The notes under the pieces are model-generated. The model saw nothing but the letters and a program-made list of their open reading frames with translations, was not told the origin of the DNA and did no database searches. 64,000 nt of DNA from Sedimentisphaerales bacterium (lineage in GTDB: Bacteria; Planctomycetota; Phycisphaerae; Sedimentisphaerales; Anaerobacaceae): the NCBI GenBank assembly GCA_016932835.1, contig JAFGCD010000130.1, forward strand, positions 1 to 64,000, in the 5' to 3' direction. The stretch's first letter is position 1. Each line of letters starts with the position of its first letter. Positions 7,308-14,219 of the stretch are shown here, piece after piece. The position numbers were made by a program, and so were the translations under genes.

Positions 7308-7996
7308 AAAAAGCCGTAATCTATGCCCGCTTTAGTCCACGCCCCAACGCCGACAAAAGCGAAAGCAACGAAACACAATTCGACCTGTGCGCCGACTATT
7401 GCAGGAAGCACGATTACGAGATTGTTTCCAGACATCAGGACAAGGTGCTTTCAGGCAAAGACCTTAACCGTCCAGGTCTGTGGGATGCCATAGAATCTCT
7501 CAAACACGGATACACACTGATAGTTTACCGGCTCGACCGTCTGGCTCGCAGCGTTTACAACAGCTACATTGTCGAACACGCAGTTAAAAAACGAGGCGCA
7601 ACTATAATCAGTATTTCCGGCGAGGGTACTTGGAATGATACGCCCGAAGATAAGCTCATCCGCAACGTCCTGCGGTCTCTGGACGAATACGAAAGGGAAG
7701 CTATTGCAGCTCGAACCAAAGCTGCTATGCTCCGACACCAGGCCAACGGCAGGCGAATGAGCTATAAAACACCGTTCGGCTGGATACCCGACCCTGATAA
7801 TCCTGCTCTGCTGATTGAAGATCAGCAGGAACAGGCAGCAATCAATTTGGTTAAGAAACTGCGGACTGAGAGCAAATATGGCTACAGGCAAATATGCCGT
7901 GAACTGGAAAAGCAGGGTATTAGCTGTCGTGGCGATAAGCAGAAGTGGCATCACGCAACGGTGAAAAACATATTGAAAAGGGCTGGCATTGAGTAG
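7304..7996 (+). CDS. serine recombinase (resolvase/invertase family)
   Basis: 230 aa. Cuts and rejoins DNA through a phosphoserine bond. The N-terminal catalytic domain (1-140) has YARFS with the nucleophile Ser11, and YRLDRLARS at 75-83 carrying the conserved arginines. From about 150 a short DNA-binding recombinase domain follows (RMSYKTPFGW..., QICRELEKQGI...). Typical phage large serine integrases are 450-700 aa and carry a zinc ribbon and coiled coil, both absent here, so this is a compact form. Last gene of the coupled train and 600 bases from the likely attachment site. It may be the integrase, or a resolvase/invertase while the true integrase lies outside the window. Confidence 0.88.
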   Translation: MKKAVIYARFSPRPNADKSESNETQFDLCADYCRKHDYEIVSRHQDKVLSGKDLNRPGLWDAIESLKHGYTLIVYRLDRLARSVYNSYIVEHAVKKRGATIISISGEGTWNDTPEDKLIRNVLRSLDEYEREAIAARTKAAMLRHQANGRRMSYKTPFGWIPDPDNPALLIEDQQEQAAINLVKKLRTESKYGYRQICRELEKQGISCRGDKQKWHHATVKNILKRAGIE

Positions 7997-8046
7997 GCAA
8001 ATAAAGTAACATATCTGAGCAGGAAAAATGAGTTGGGAAAATTAGA

Positions 8047-8454
8047 GTGTCTAACAATAGCGATAAAATTATTGAAGTCGGACAGGAGTCAACTGAAAAA
8101 CAGGTTGAAGCTACTGCTCAAAATAAAGTCAAAAAAATCTGTCGCTCCGCTAAAGTATCATTTTTTTCAGGTGTGTCCATAGTCCCTCTTGCAATCGTGT
8201 CAGTAATTTTAGCAAAGACGGTAATTTACAGCCCACCTTTGGAAGCGTTTAATTCAATGTTACTTTTCCTTTGCTTAATTTTATTACCGGTATCGGTTAT
8301 ATCTGGAATTGTAGCTTTAGTCCAGATAGCTCTTAAACGGAAAGAGTTGCGTGGATGGATTTTGGCAATAGCTGGCATAGCGATATCGATAGTATCCTTT
8401 GCTATCTATGGCTACGAGATATTACGTATTGCGTTTGATAAGATGATGGCGTAA
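8047..8454 (+). CDS. membrane protein with three helices (135 aa)
   Basis: A hydrophilic N-terminus of about 35 residues is followed by three transmembrane segments (about 38-60, 70-95, 103-125); the last two resemble DUF4190-type proteins (..SGIVALVQIALKRKELRGWILAIAGI..). GTG start at 8047 with GGGAA upstream. It lies between the recombinase and the attachment site, the usual position of lysogeny-expressed accessory genes, so a role in superinfection exclusion or host-envelope change is possible but inferred from position alone. Confidence 0.6.
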   Translation: MSNNSDKIIEVGQESTEKQVEATAQNKVKKICRSAKVSFFSGVSIVPLAIVSVILAKTVIYSPPLEAFNSMLLFLCLILLPVSVISGIVALVQIALKRKELRGWILAIAGIAISIVSFAIYGYEILRIAFDKMMA

Positions 8455-8504
8455 ATCGTGTAACCCGGCGTGTAACAAATAAAATTTTTTTACGTCATAA
8501 GCTG

Positions 8505-8583
8505 TTATAAGTGGATACAAGTGGTCAGGTATAAGTCGAGTAATAGCAAAAAGTTACCTTTGATAAGTGCTTATAGCAAAAAG
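8505..8583 (+). repeat. short direct repeats beside the attachment site
   Basis: TAGCAAAAAG occurs at 8544-8553 and again at 8574-8583. ATAAGTGG/ATACAAGTGG-type words occur at 8507-8514 and 8515-8524, with ATAAGT at 8531 and 8563. Such clustered repeats next to a tRNA-type att core resemble integrase arm-type binding sites. Confidence 0.45.
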
Positions 8584-8606
8584 AGTTAGAAAAAGCCAAA
8601 GTATTA

Positions 8607-8648
8607 TTCGGGACGCAGAGGTCGCAAGTTCAAATCTTGTCTCCCCGA
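8607..8648 (+). other. 3' half of tRNA-Pro(CGG): probable phage attachment site
   Basis: Reads as tRNA positions 32-73: anticodon loop TTCGGGA (anticodon CGG, G37), stem strand CGCAG, variable loop AGGTC, T arm GCAAG-TTCAAAT-CTTGT, acceptor strand CTCCCCG and discriminator A. The bases before 8607 (GTATTA) cannot pair with CGCAG, and no 5' half is present, so this is not a complete tRNA gene. The break in the anticodon loop is the classic crossover point of elements inserted in tRNA genes. The complete gene should lie at the other end of the prophage. Confidence 0.8.
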
Positions 8649-8738
8649 TTGTGGGACGCATCAGACGTAGGTATTTGGGGAGAGAATGCGCGCACTTGCG
8701 AGAATCGGGCTTACCTTTAGTTTGACAGCGGTGCTTGC

Positions 8739-8873
8739 TTAGTTTCGGGGCTGTTCCGGCGAGTCGGTTCTGCCGTTTCTGAGGGTTCGGAGCAGGGCGA
8801 TTGCGACCCAAATACCGCTTATTATGGCGAGGATGGCGGCGGCGATGACGAGAATTAGAATGTTGACGGTCAT
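8739..8873 (-). CDS. 44-aa single-span membrane peptide next to symporter
   Basis: MTVNILILVIAAAILAIISG.. forms one hydrophobic helix (residues 4-28), then a short basic-polar tail (RTLRNGRTDSPEQPRN). It starts 3 bases after the symporter stop on the same strand. Tiny one-helix partners are known for some sodium-coupled transporters (for example the MetS subunit of MetPS), so an accessory-subunit role is plausible but inferred. Confidence 0.6.
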   Translation of the reverse strand: MTVNILILVIAAAILAIISGIWVAIALLRTLRNGRTDSPEQPRN

Positions 8874-8876
8874 TTG

Positions 8877-10262
8877 CTATGCTCCAGATTTCGCTTTGTC
8901 AATCCAGTGTCCGACGGTATAGGCAAGCAGCGCTGCGGCCAGAGCGAGGATTATTGATGGGATATTGACGGCGGGCGTATATACGAATTCGAAGATTATT
9001 GCGACAACGGTTCCGGCGGCAATCGAGAGTACGCCTGCCAGGGGCTTTGGATGTTTTACCCAAAGGCCTATTATCAGGGCCGGGAGAATCGCCGGCGCCC
9101 ATATGGTGTAGCAGATCAGCAGGCCGCTGACGATGCTCTTTACGGCGACGGCGCCTGCTGCAGCGGTTGAGGCAATTAGAATAGTGGCGCATCGGCCTAT
9201 GTTCAAGGCCGTGTGATCGGGCACCGTTACGAAGGGCTTGACGATATCGCAGGTGAGCGCGACGGCGCCTGCGTTCAAGAGCGAATCGAGGCTCGACATG
9301 ATTATGGAGACGAGAACGACGAGCAGGAGCGTGTAGCCAGCGGCGGGCATTGTGGTTTTGATGAGGTTTATGAGTACATAGTCTTCGCCGGTGCTCGCAG
9401 GTATCAGGGATCGGGCGGTTATTCCGAGGGATATCATTACGGCAAACCATATAATGCTGAAGAGGCCTGCAAAAATGAATCCGTTTCTTGAGATGCTGGT
9501 TGTTCTTGATGCGAGGGCCCGGTTTGCATAAGGCGGGATGAGGGTCTCGCCGAGAAGAAACGCGGTAACCAGGCCTGCTATCTGTACGGTTGAAGTGGAA
9601 TCGAAGCCTGATCGAGTGAGGAGAGCCGCCTCTTTCATGAAAGAGAGGCTGCCCTGACTGATTTGGCATAGAATTATCCATATCAGAGCGGTTGGCAGGA
9701 TTATTGCAAATGCTGAGAATTGAAAGGCGTCGGTGACGACGCTGGCGCGAAGTCCTCCGAATGTGGTGTATAGTGTTGTGATACCTACGATAATGACAAC
9801 CGAGGACCATGGCGGCAGGCCGAAGATGTTTCTGAGGACGTCTCCTCCGGCCTTTGCCATAACTGCCGCCATTCCCGCACAGACGCCTACCGAGATTATG
9901 CCTGCGAGAATCTGGCAGGTTCGGTCGTACTTCTGTCCTATGGCGTCACCGAGTGTGTGACAGTCTTTCAGTGCTCGCAATCGCGGTGCGACGAGGAGTC
10001 CTACGAGGACGTTCTGTGCGGCGTATGCCAGGCCTATTCCCCAGAAGAGGAATCCTGCGGCGTAGCCTTTGCCGACGAAACCTATGGAAAAGACGGGGCC
10101 GACGTATGTTGCGGCGAGGCTGCCGAACACAAGGGCCAGGGGCAGGGTCCTTCCGGCGAGAGAGAAGTGGTTGAATTCGCGTGCTGCGCGTGCGCGCAAA
10201 GCCACCCATGTTAGGAGCAGTACATACACTGCGACAACAACTACGGGCAGGACCGTATTCAC
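8877..10262 (-). CDS. sodium:solute symporter (SSS family)
   Basis: 461 aa, about 12-13 transmembrane helices, LeuT-fold transporter driven by the sodium gradient. Family hallmarks: N-terminal FSLAGRTLP, the GGLRASVVTDAFQF motif after helix 5, and SSLDSLLNAGA in helix 8-9. The substrate cannot be read from sequence. GTG start at 10262 with only a weak TAGGG upstream. It follows the editing-domain-like gene by 69 bases; a GGGAC...GTCCC hairpin lies in that gap. Confidence 0.88.
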   Translation of the reverse strand: MNTVLPVVVVAVYVLLLTWVALRARAAREFNHFSLAGRTLPLALVFGSLAATYVGPVFSIGFVGKGYAAGFLFWGIGLAYAAQNVLVGLLVAPRLRALKDCHTLGDAIGQKYDRTCQILAGIISVGVCAGMAAVMAKAGGDVLRNIFGLPPWSSVVIIVGITTLYTTFGGLRASVVTDAFQFSAFAIILPTALIWIILCQISQGSLSFMKEAALLTRSGFDSTSTVQIAGLVTAFLLGETLIPPYANRALASRTTSISRNGFIFAGLFSIIWFAVMISLGITARSLIPASTGEDYVLINLIKTTMPAAGYTLLLVVLVSIIMSSLDSLLNAGAVALTCDIVKPFVTVPDHTALNIGRCATILIASTAAAGAVAVKSIVSGLLICYTIWAPAILPALIIGLWVKHPKPLAGVLSIAAGTVVAIIFEFVYTPAVNIPSIILALAAALLAYTVGHWIDKAKSGA

Positions 10263-10331
10263 AGTTAATACCCTAACCTGACGTTATTATTCTAAGCACA
10301 GGAGCCGGGACGCCAAAAGGAGTCCCTGCGA

Positions 10332-11411
10332 CTATTGGCTTTTATCCTGGAATTTTTCTTCTTCCAACTCGTTTATTGTCGCATCGAGTTCCTGTTCGTT
10401 GCTAATCCAGCCGAACCTGGCATCGACGAGAAAAGTTCGATACCAGTGGATCATATTCTTTGCGAAGTCGGGGTCCTTGCAGTAGAGGCCGAATGAGATC
10501 TCGCCTGCGTGTGAGCCGGCTTTTTTGGGCTTATGCGGGAAGGCCAGCAGTACGGCGCTGCGTGAAAGCAGGAATTCGATATCGGAGACAACGCTGTTGT
10601 AGATACGCAGTCTGCCCGACTCGATAGCTTCCGGGTATTTTCTAAAGAGCGATCCGGCAGCGTTCGCGAAGACTGGGACACTGAGGTTCATGGCCCGGTG
10701 GACCCTGACATCCGGATAATCCTCGATTATTTCGTAGAGGGTGCTGAGGTAATCGTCGATTGGTTTTCTTTCACCTTCGAAGAGCATGCAGGTCCAGAGT
10801 TCGCTGTGGCCAGTGGCGTCGAGCTGGTCTTTGAGCATTTCTCTGGCGACGTTGTATGTCTGGCTTCGGCTGGCGAGCACTTTCAGACGTCTTTCTGTCA
10901 GAGGCTTGGCCCATTGAGGCATGTCTGTGGGTAATGTCTCCGGCGGGCAGACTCCGAGCCTGGTGAGCAGCCTTAGAAACTGCTTCTCGTCCGAGCCGTA
11001 GAACCGCCTGCCGATGGTGCTGCCGACGTTGCCATTACACTCCAGGCCGTATTTCTTATGATAGCCGAAAGAGAGACGATGGATCTTGTGCCCCTCGGCG
11101 TTGAGCATCTTCGCGAGTTCCCCGATGAGCCAGGCGGCTTGTTTTTCGGGCGCCTTGTCTATTGAGAGGTGGACGTTTGGGCAAAGGACAATGGGCTTGT
11201 CGCCGAGCATATCCGAGAGGGTTGCGAATTCGGCCACGGCCTGGTCGAGTTCTCGCCTGTCGTCGTAGAGTTCGACGCAAACAAAAACGACGAGGACGTT
11301 GGTGAATTCTATCCTCGGTTGCTGCGGCGAGATTGTGGCCGGGTCGATTCTTGTAGAGGGCTTCTGGTCCTCGAAGTAGCAGGATGAGCACTGGTAGCAA
11401 TCAAGGATCAT
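10332..11411 (-). CDS. ThrRS-editing-domain-like protein with unknown C-terminal domain
   Basis: 359 aa. Residues 1-135 follow the layout of the N-terminal editing domain of archaeal threonyl-tRNA synthetase (DTD-like fold): LVVFVCVEL strand at 40-48, CPNVHLS at 77-83 (archaeal PxAHLS), and FGYHKKYGLECNG at 115-127 (archaeal FGYYKxFxxxCKG), keeping the His and Lys of the archaeal pocket. The Glu that follows in the archaeal AELSR stretch is not conserved, and the N-terminal HSDYxxY is replaced by QCSSCYFE with a CxxC. The synthetase catalytic and tRNA-binding domains are absent. Residues 140-359 include VVSDIEFLLSRSAVLLAFP and an acidic tail, faintly PLD-like. Translationally coupled (ATGA) to the 113-aa gene. 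Could be a stand-alone tRNA proofreader or a sensor derived from it. Confidence 0.6.
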   Translation of the reverse strand: MILDCYQCSSCYFEDQKPSTRIDPATISPQQPRIEFTNVLVVFVCVELYDDRRELDQAVAEFATLSDMLGDKPIVLCPNVHLSIDKAPEKQAAWLIGELAKMLNAEGHKIHRLSFGYHKKYGLECNGNVGSTIGRRFYGSDEKQFLRLLTRLGVCPPETLPTDMPQWAKPLTERRLKVLASRSQTYNVAREMLKDQLDATGHSELWTCMLFEGERKPIDDYLSTLYEIIEDYPDVRVHRAMNLSVPVFANAAGSLFRKYPEAIESGRLRIYNSVVSDIEFLLSRSAVLLAFPHKPKKAGSHAGEISFGLYCKDPDFAKNMIHWYRTFLVDARFGWISNEQELDATINELEEEKFQDKSQ

Positions 11412-11749
11412 ATCGTATTCTCAGTCCTTTGTGTCTTGGTCGCCGGCCTCTGTGCGGTTCTTTCTGATGCGGGTCGCGTCACACCGCGTGCTTTCTTCAT
11501 TCGTGAGGCGATCTTGGCATCGACGCGTGAGATAAAGAGCCCCACGTCCGGCGTTGCGGTTTTATCTGCGAAGCCTGCGCTGTTTAGGTATCTGACGACT
11601 TCGGCGGCATCCCAGAACTCGGGCGCCGAGGCTATTCTCTTGCCTTCGCTGCGTGTAAGGGACTTGAGAAAAGTCGGTATAGATCCGTCTCGCAAGGCCT
11701 CAGCGTAATCGGCCAGCAGCTCCTGGATTTCTCTGTTTTTGTCCGACAT
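11408..11749 (-). CDS. unknown protein, 113 aa
   Basis: Helical N-terminal two thirds (MSDKNREIQELLADYAEALRD...), then a basic Pro/Arg/Thr-rich disordered tail. Strong ribosome-binding site AAAGGAG 10 bases before the ATG. It sits between the ECF sigma gene (29 bases upstream) and the editing-like gene (ATGA overlap), so it is probably co-expressed with them; an anti-sigma or adaptor role is possible but has no motif support, and there is no membrane helix. Confidence 0.6.
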   Translation of the reverse strand: MSDKNREIQELLADYAEALRDGSIPTFLKSLTRSEGKRIASAPEFWDAAEVVRYLNSAGFADKTATPDVGLFISRVDAKIASRMKKARGVTRPASERTAQRPATKTQRTENTI

Positions 11750-11778
11750 AATACCTGCTCCTTTCGGAAAACGCGGCG

Positions 11779-12351
11779 TTATTTCTCGCTGCAGTAGTCT
11801 TTAAGCATTTTCCTCAGTTTCAATAGTGTTCTGAATTTCAACATTTTCACTGCCCCGATAGTCGTTTTGAGCTGATTTGCGATTGCCCTGTTTGACATGC
11901 CGTCCATCCAAAGCTGTATTGCGGTTCGCTCTCTGGCTTTGAGGCGTCCAAGGTTATGATTCAATGCGTCTTTCAGTTCGTCCTGTGAAATCGCTTCGAG
12001 GATTCCCGGTTCGGGTGCCGTCAGGTTTCCCAGATCATTCTGCGACAAGTGCAAGTACCGGTTCAACCTCCTATAAACTTCCCTGAGTCGCTTTCTCATA
12101 TAGTAAAGATATACTGTTCTGAGCAGTTGTTTTTCATTCGTGATATTCTTCAGCCGATCGGGATTTTCCCATATATCGGCATACACATCTTCGAGTACAT
12201 CCTCACATTCGACTTCATTTCCGAGGTATCTGTAGAGATACCTGATGAATCTGTCGAATGTGGCCCTGACAAAGGGCTCCATCGCTCTTCGACGGCGTTC
12301 GATGTCAGGGTCGGTAAGGCCTTCCAGTGCCTTTCGCAGCCTCTTGTTCAT
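11779..12351 (-). CDS. RNA polymerase sigma factor, ECF type
   Basis: 190 aa. Region 2 (about residues 15-90) has VECEDVLEDVYADIWENP, the core-binding and -10 recognition segment. Region 4 (about 130-185) has LKARERTAIQLWMDGMSNRAIANQL followed by a recognition helix. The start at 12351 has GAGG 6 bases upstream; the frame extends to 12504, but the extension covers the promoter at 12473-12501 and is untranslated. No adjacent recognisable membrane anti-sigma factor, so the regulator of its activity is unknown. Confidence 0.85.
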   Translation of the reverse strand: MNKRLRKALEGLTDPDIERRRRAMEPFVRATFDRFIRYLYRYLGNEVECEDVLEDVYADIWENPDRLKNITNEKQLLRTVYLYYMRKRLREVYRRLNRYLHLSQNDLGNLTAPEPGILEAISQDELKDALNHNLGRLKARERTAIQLWMDGMSNRAIANQLKTTIGAVKMLKFRTLLKLRKMLKDYCSEK

Positions 12352-12456
12352 AGCAAGCCTCATAGTTCTGCCGTTATTGCCCGTACCATAGCCTTTGCTG
12401 TGCCCAAGCAGGCGTTCGACGAAGGATCCGTCCCACCTGTAAAAGGCCTCAAATTG

Positions 12457-12468
12457 GTGACAGGTCAC
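12457..12468 (-). promoter_or_regulatory. operator-like palindrome at the sigma-gene start site
   Basis: GTGAC-AG-GTCAC, a perfect 5+5 inverted repeat with a 2-base centre. It lies 4 to 16 bases downstream of the -10 box, covering the expected transcription start. The position would let a bound protein block initiation. Confidence 0.45.
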
Positions 12469-12472
12469 GGAA

Positions 12473-12501
12473 ATTATAGTCCTAAAGCAGCGATTTATCA
12501 A
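12473..12501 (-). promoter_or_regulatory. sigma70-type promoter for the ECF sigma operon
   Basis: On the minus strand TTGATA (12501-12496), 17 bases, TATAAT (12478-12473). Leaves an untranslated leader of about 115 bases before the ATG at 12351. Confidence 0.7.
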
Positions 12502-12580
12502 CATTTTTTAGCCACCTTAAGCTCGGCAGTTCGTATCGAGGCTTGTTTGACTGCTATCCAAACGACTTTGCGACAACGAT

Positions 12581-12988
12581 TTAGAAGCCGTATAAGGGCC
12601 TTAGCTGCTCGCCGGTCGGCAGATGGTCGTAATACTCGCCCCTTGTTCCGACGTAGCCGACGCCCTGTTTTCTGAGTCTTACCTGGCTTATCGAGCCGTT
12701 GCTGTTGGTCATATTTACCGTTACATAGTTCATTTCTTCATAAATATAGGCTCTTTCGGCGCGGGCATTCTTCTTGTCGGCCTCATTGCCGACCATGTAT
12801 CCGGCTCCGCCGCCTATGGCAGCTCCGATCAGGGTCGCTTCGGTGCTCCTTCCGGCTAATTGACCTATGCCGGCGCCTGCGAGGGCGCCTATTCCAGCGC
12901 CTGTGGATGCGTTGCTTCCGCAGCCTGCTATGAACAGGATCGCGAGACTGATTGCTGTTATTATGGTTGTCATCGTAGTGTTTCGCAT
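12581..12988 (-). CDS. glycine-zipper lipoprotein
   Basis: About 135 aa. A signal peptide ends in the lipobox IAGC, so it is likely an outer- or inner-membrane lipoprotein. It then has a glycine zipper (GAGIGALAGAGIGQLAG ... GAAIGGGAGYMVG), the type of segment found in Omp/YMGG-like small envelope proteins, followed by a charged helix and a C-terminal beta region. ATG at 12988 with GGAG upstream preferred over 13006. Third gene of a minus-strand run of exported proteins; role in envelope structure inferred. Confidence 0.8.
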   Translation of the reverse strand: MRNTTMTTIITAISLAILFIAGCGSNASTGAGIGALAGAGIGQLAGRSTEATLIGAAIGGGAGYMVGNEADKKNARAERAYIYEEMNYVTVNMTNSNGSISQVRLRKQGVGYVGTRGEYYDHLPTGEQLRPLYGF

Positions 12989-13046
12989 TTTCCGGTCTCC
13001 AATCAAATGTGAAAAGTTGCTTCGTTGCGGTATTTTTACCTGTTGT

Positions 13047-14207
13047 TTATTCCGGCTCGCAGGGCTGGGCTGGTTCGAGGTTGCAGTCGAGCCAGTGTGA
13101 GGCCATTATACCGTAGTCGGTGAAATCGAGGCGACAGTCCTTGTTGACGTCGCCCGGTATCTCCCCGGCGCACCTTGCGGTTTCGGGTCCCGTGAGTCTG
13201 ACGGCGTATATGTTCTCCGGGCCGTTGCGGTCGTCCTGCCAGACGACGAGGCTGCCGCTGATCGCCGGATTAGTCTGGTTGTGGGGGTCGTCTGTAATGC
13301 GGAACTGCCGGCGGTTCGTTAGGTTGCAGCCGTATATGTCCCAGTGGCCGTTGCGATCATCCTGCCAGACTACTATATTGCCGGCGATGTCGGGGTTCTC
13401 CTGTGACGCATCATCCACTGTTACTGCGAATTCGACAGGGCGGTTGAGGTCGGAGATATCGGCGGCGTAGATATCGAAATTGCCGGAGTAGTCGTCCTGC
13501 CAGACGACGGTATCGCCCGAGATTGCCGGATTGACCTGCTGGTTCTCGACCAAGGAGACGGCGTACTCGACCGGCTTGTTCCTCTGCCAGATATCGGCGG
13601 CGTAGATGTCCCAGTGTTCGGAGTAGTCGTCCTGGAAGATTACCGTTGTTCTATACACGGCCGGGAATTGCTGATTGTAGTCAACGTTGGAGACGAGGAA
13701 TTCGGCGGGATAGAGCGGATCGGTAATGTCGGCGCCGTAGATATCGAAGCCGCCTTCGGGTCCGTCCTGCCAGACGACTATATTTCCGTGGACGGCGGGA
13801 TTCTGCTCATCGTTGTTCAGTACATTCGAGACGGCATATACCTGGGGGTCATTCCAGTCGCTAATATCGGCCATGGATATATCCCAGTCGAAGTCGCCTT
13901 CCCAGAAGACATAATCCTGCCAGACTACGGTATTCTCAAAAACCGACGGGGCCATCTGGTCGTTGGCGTCGCCGAAGACAAACAGGTTAGGTTCTGCGGG
14001 GTTGTTGATGTCGGCGACGTAGATGTCATAGTCGCCGTATTCGGAGACGAACTGCTGCCAGACGACTATCGTGCCGTGAATATCCGGTGCCTCCTGGTGG
14101 TCGGACGACGGAAAGACGGCAAATTCTTCCTCGGCCCAGGCTGCCTGGGGCAGAAAAGCTGCGAGAAGTACAATCGCGATCAGTTTTGGCATATTTATGA
14201 TTCTCAT
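13047..14207 (-). CDS. secreted seven-bladed beta-propeller with dockerin-like F-hand
   Basis: 386 aa. Signal peptide ending ..PQAAWA. Seven repeats of about 45 residues with the core NPAISGDTVVWQDD..(G)xWDIYAADI, a TolB-like WD-type blade, so a single closed propeller. The C-terminus carries one calcium-binding loop GDVNKDCRLDFTDYGIMASH, the half-dockerin tail seen on many exported proteins of Sedimentisphaerales-type planctomycetes, probably an anchoring or assembly tag. It starts 12 bases after the upstream gene. ATG at 14207, or at 14192 with equal signal peptide quality. Ligand unknown. Confidence 0.8.
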   Translation of the reverse strand: MRIINMPKLIAIVLLAAFLPQAAWAEEEFAVFPSSDHQEAPDIHGTIVVWQQFVSEYGDYDIYVADINNPAEPNLFVFGDANDQMAPSVFENTVVWQDYVFWEGDFDWDISMADISDWNDPQVYAVSNVLNNDEQNPAVHGNIVVWQDGPEGGFDIYGADITDPLYPAEFLVSNVDYNQQFPAVYRTTVIFQDDYSEHWDIYAADIWQRNKPVEYAVSLVENQQVNPAISGDTVVWQDDYSGNFDIYAADISDLNRPVEFAVTVDDASQENPDIAGNIVVWQDDRNGHWDIYGCNLTNRRQFRITDDPHNQTNPAISGSLVVWQDDRNGPENIYAVRLTGPETARCAGEIPGDVNKDCRLDFTDYGIMASHWLDCNLEPAQPCEPE

Positions 14208-14219
14208 TGCTCAATAGCC

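Noticed and set aside
8554-8811. 85-codon minus-strand frame containing GETRFELATSAS
   Set aside because: It is the translated complement of the tRNA-Pro fragment, a common artefact, and overlaps the 44-residue peptide.
8899-9810. 303-codon minus-strand frame
   Set aside because: Shifted frame within the symporter gene, Arg/His-rich and without hydrophobic segments.
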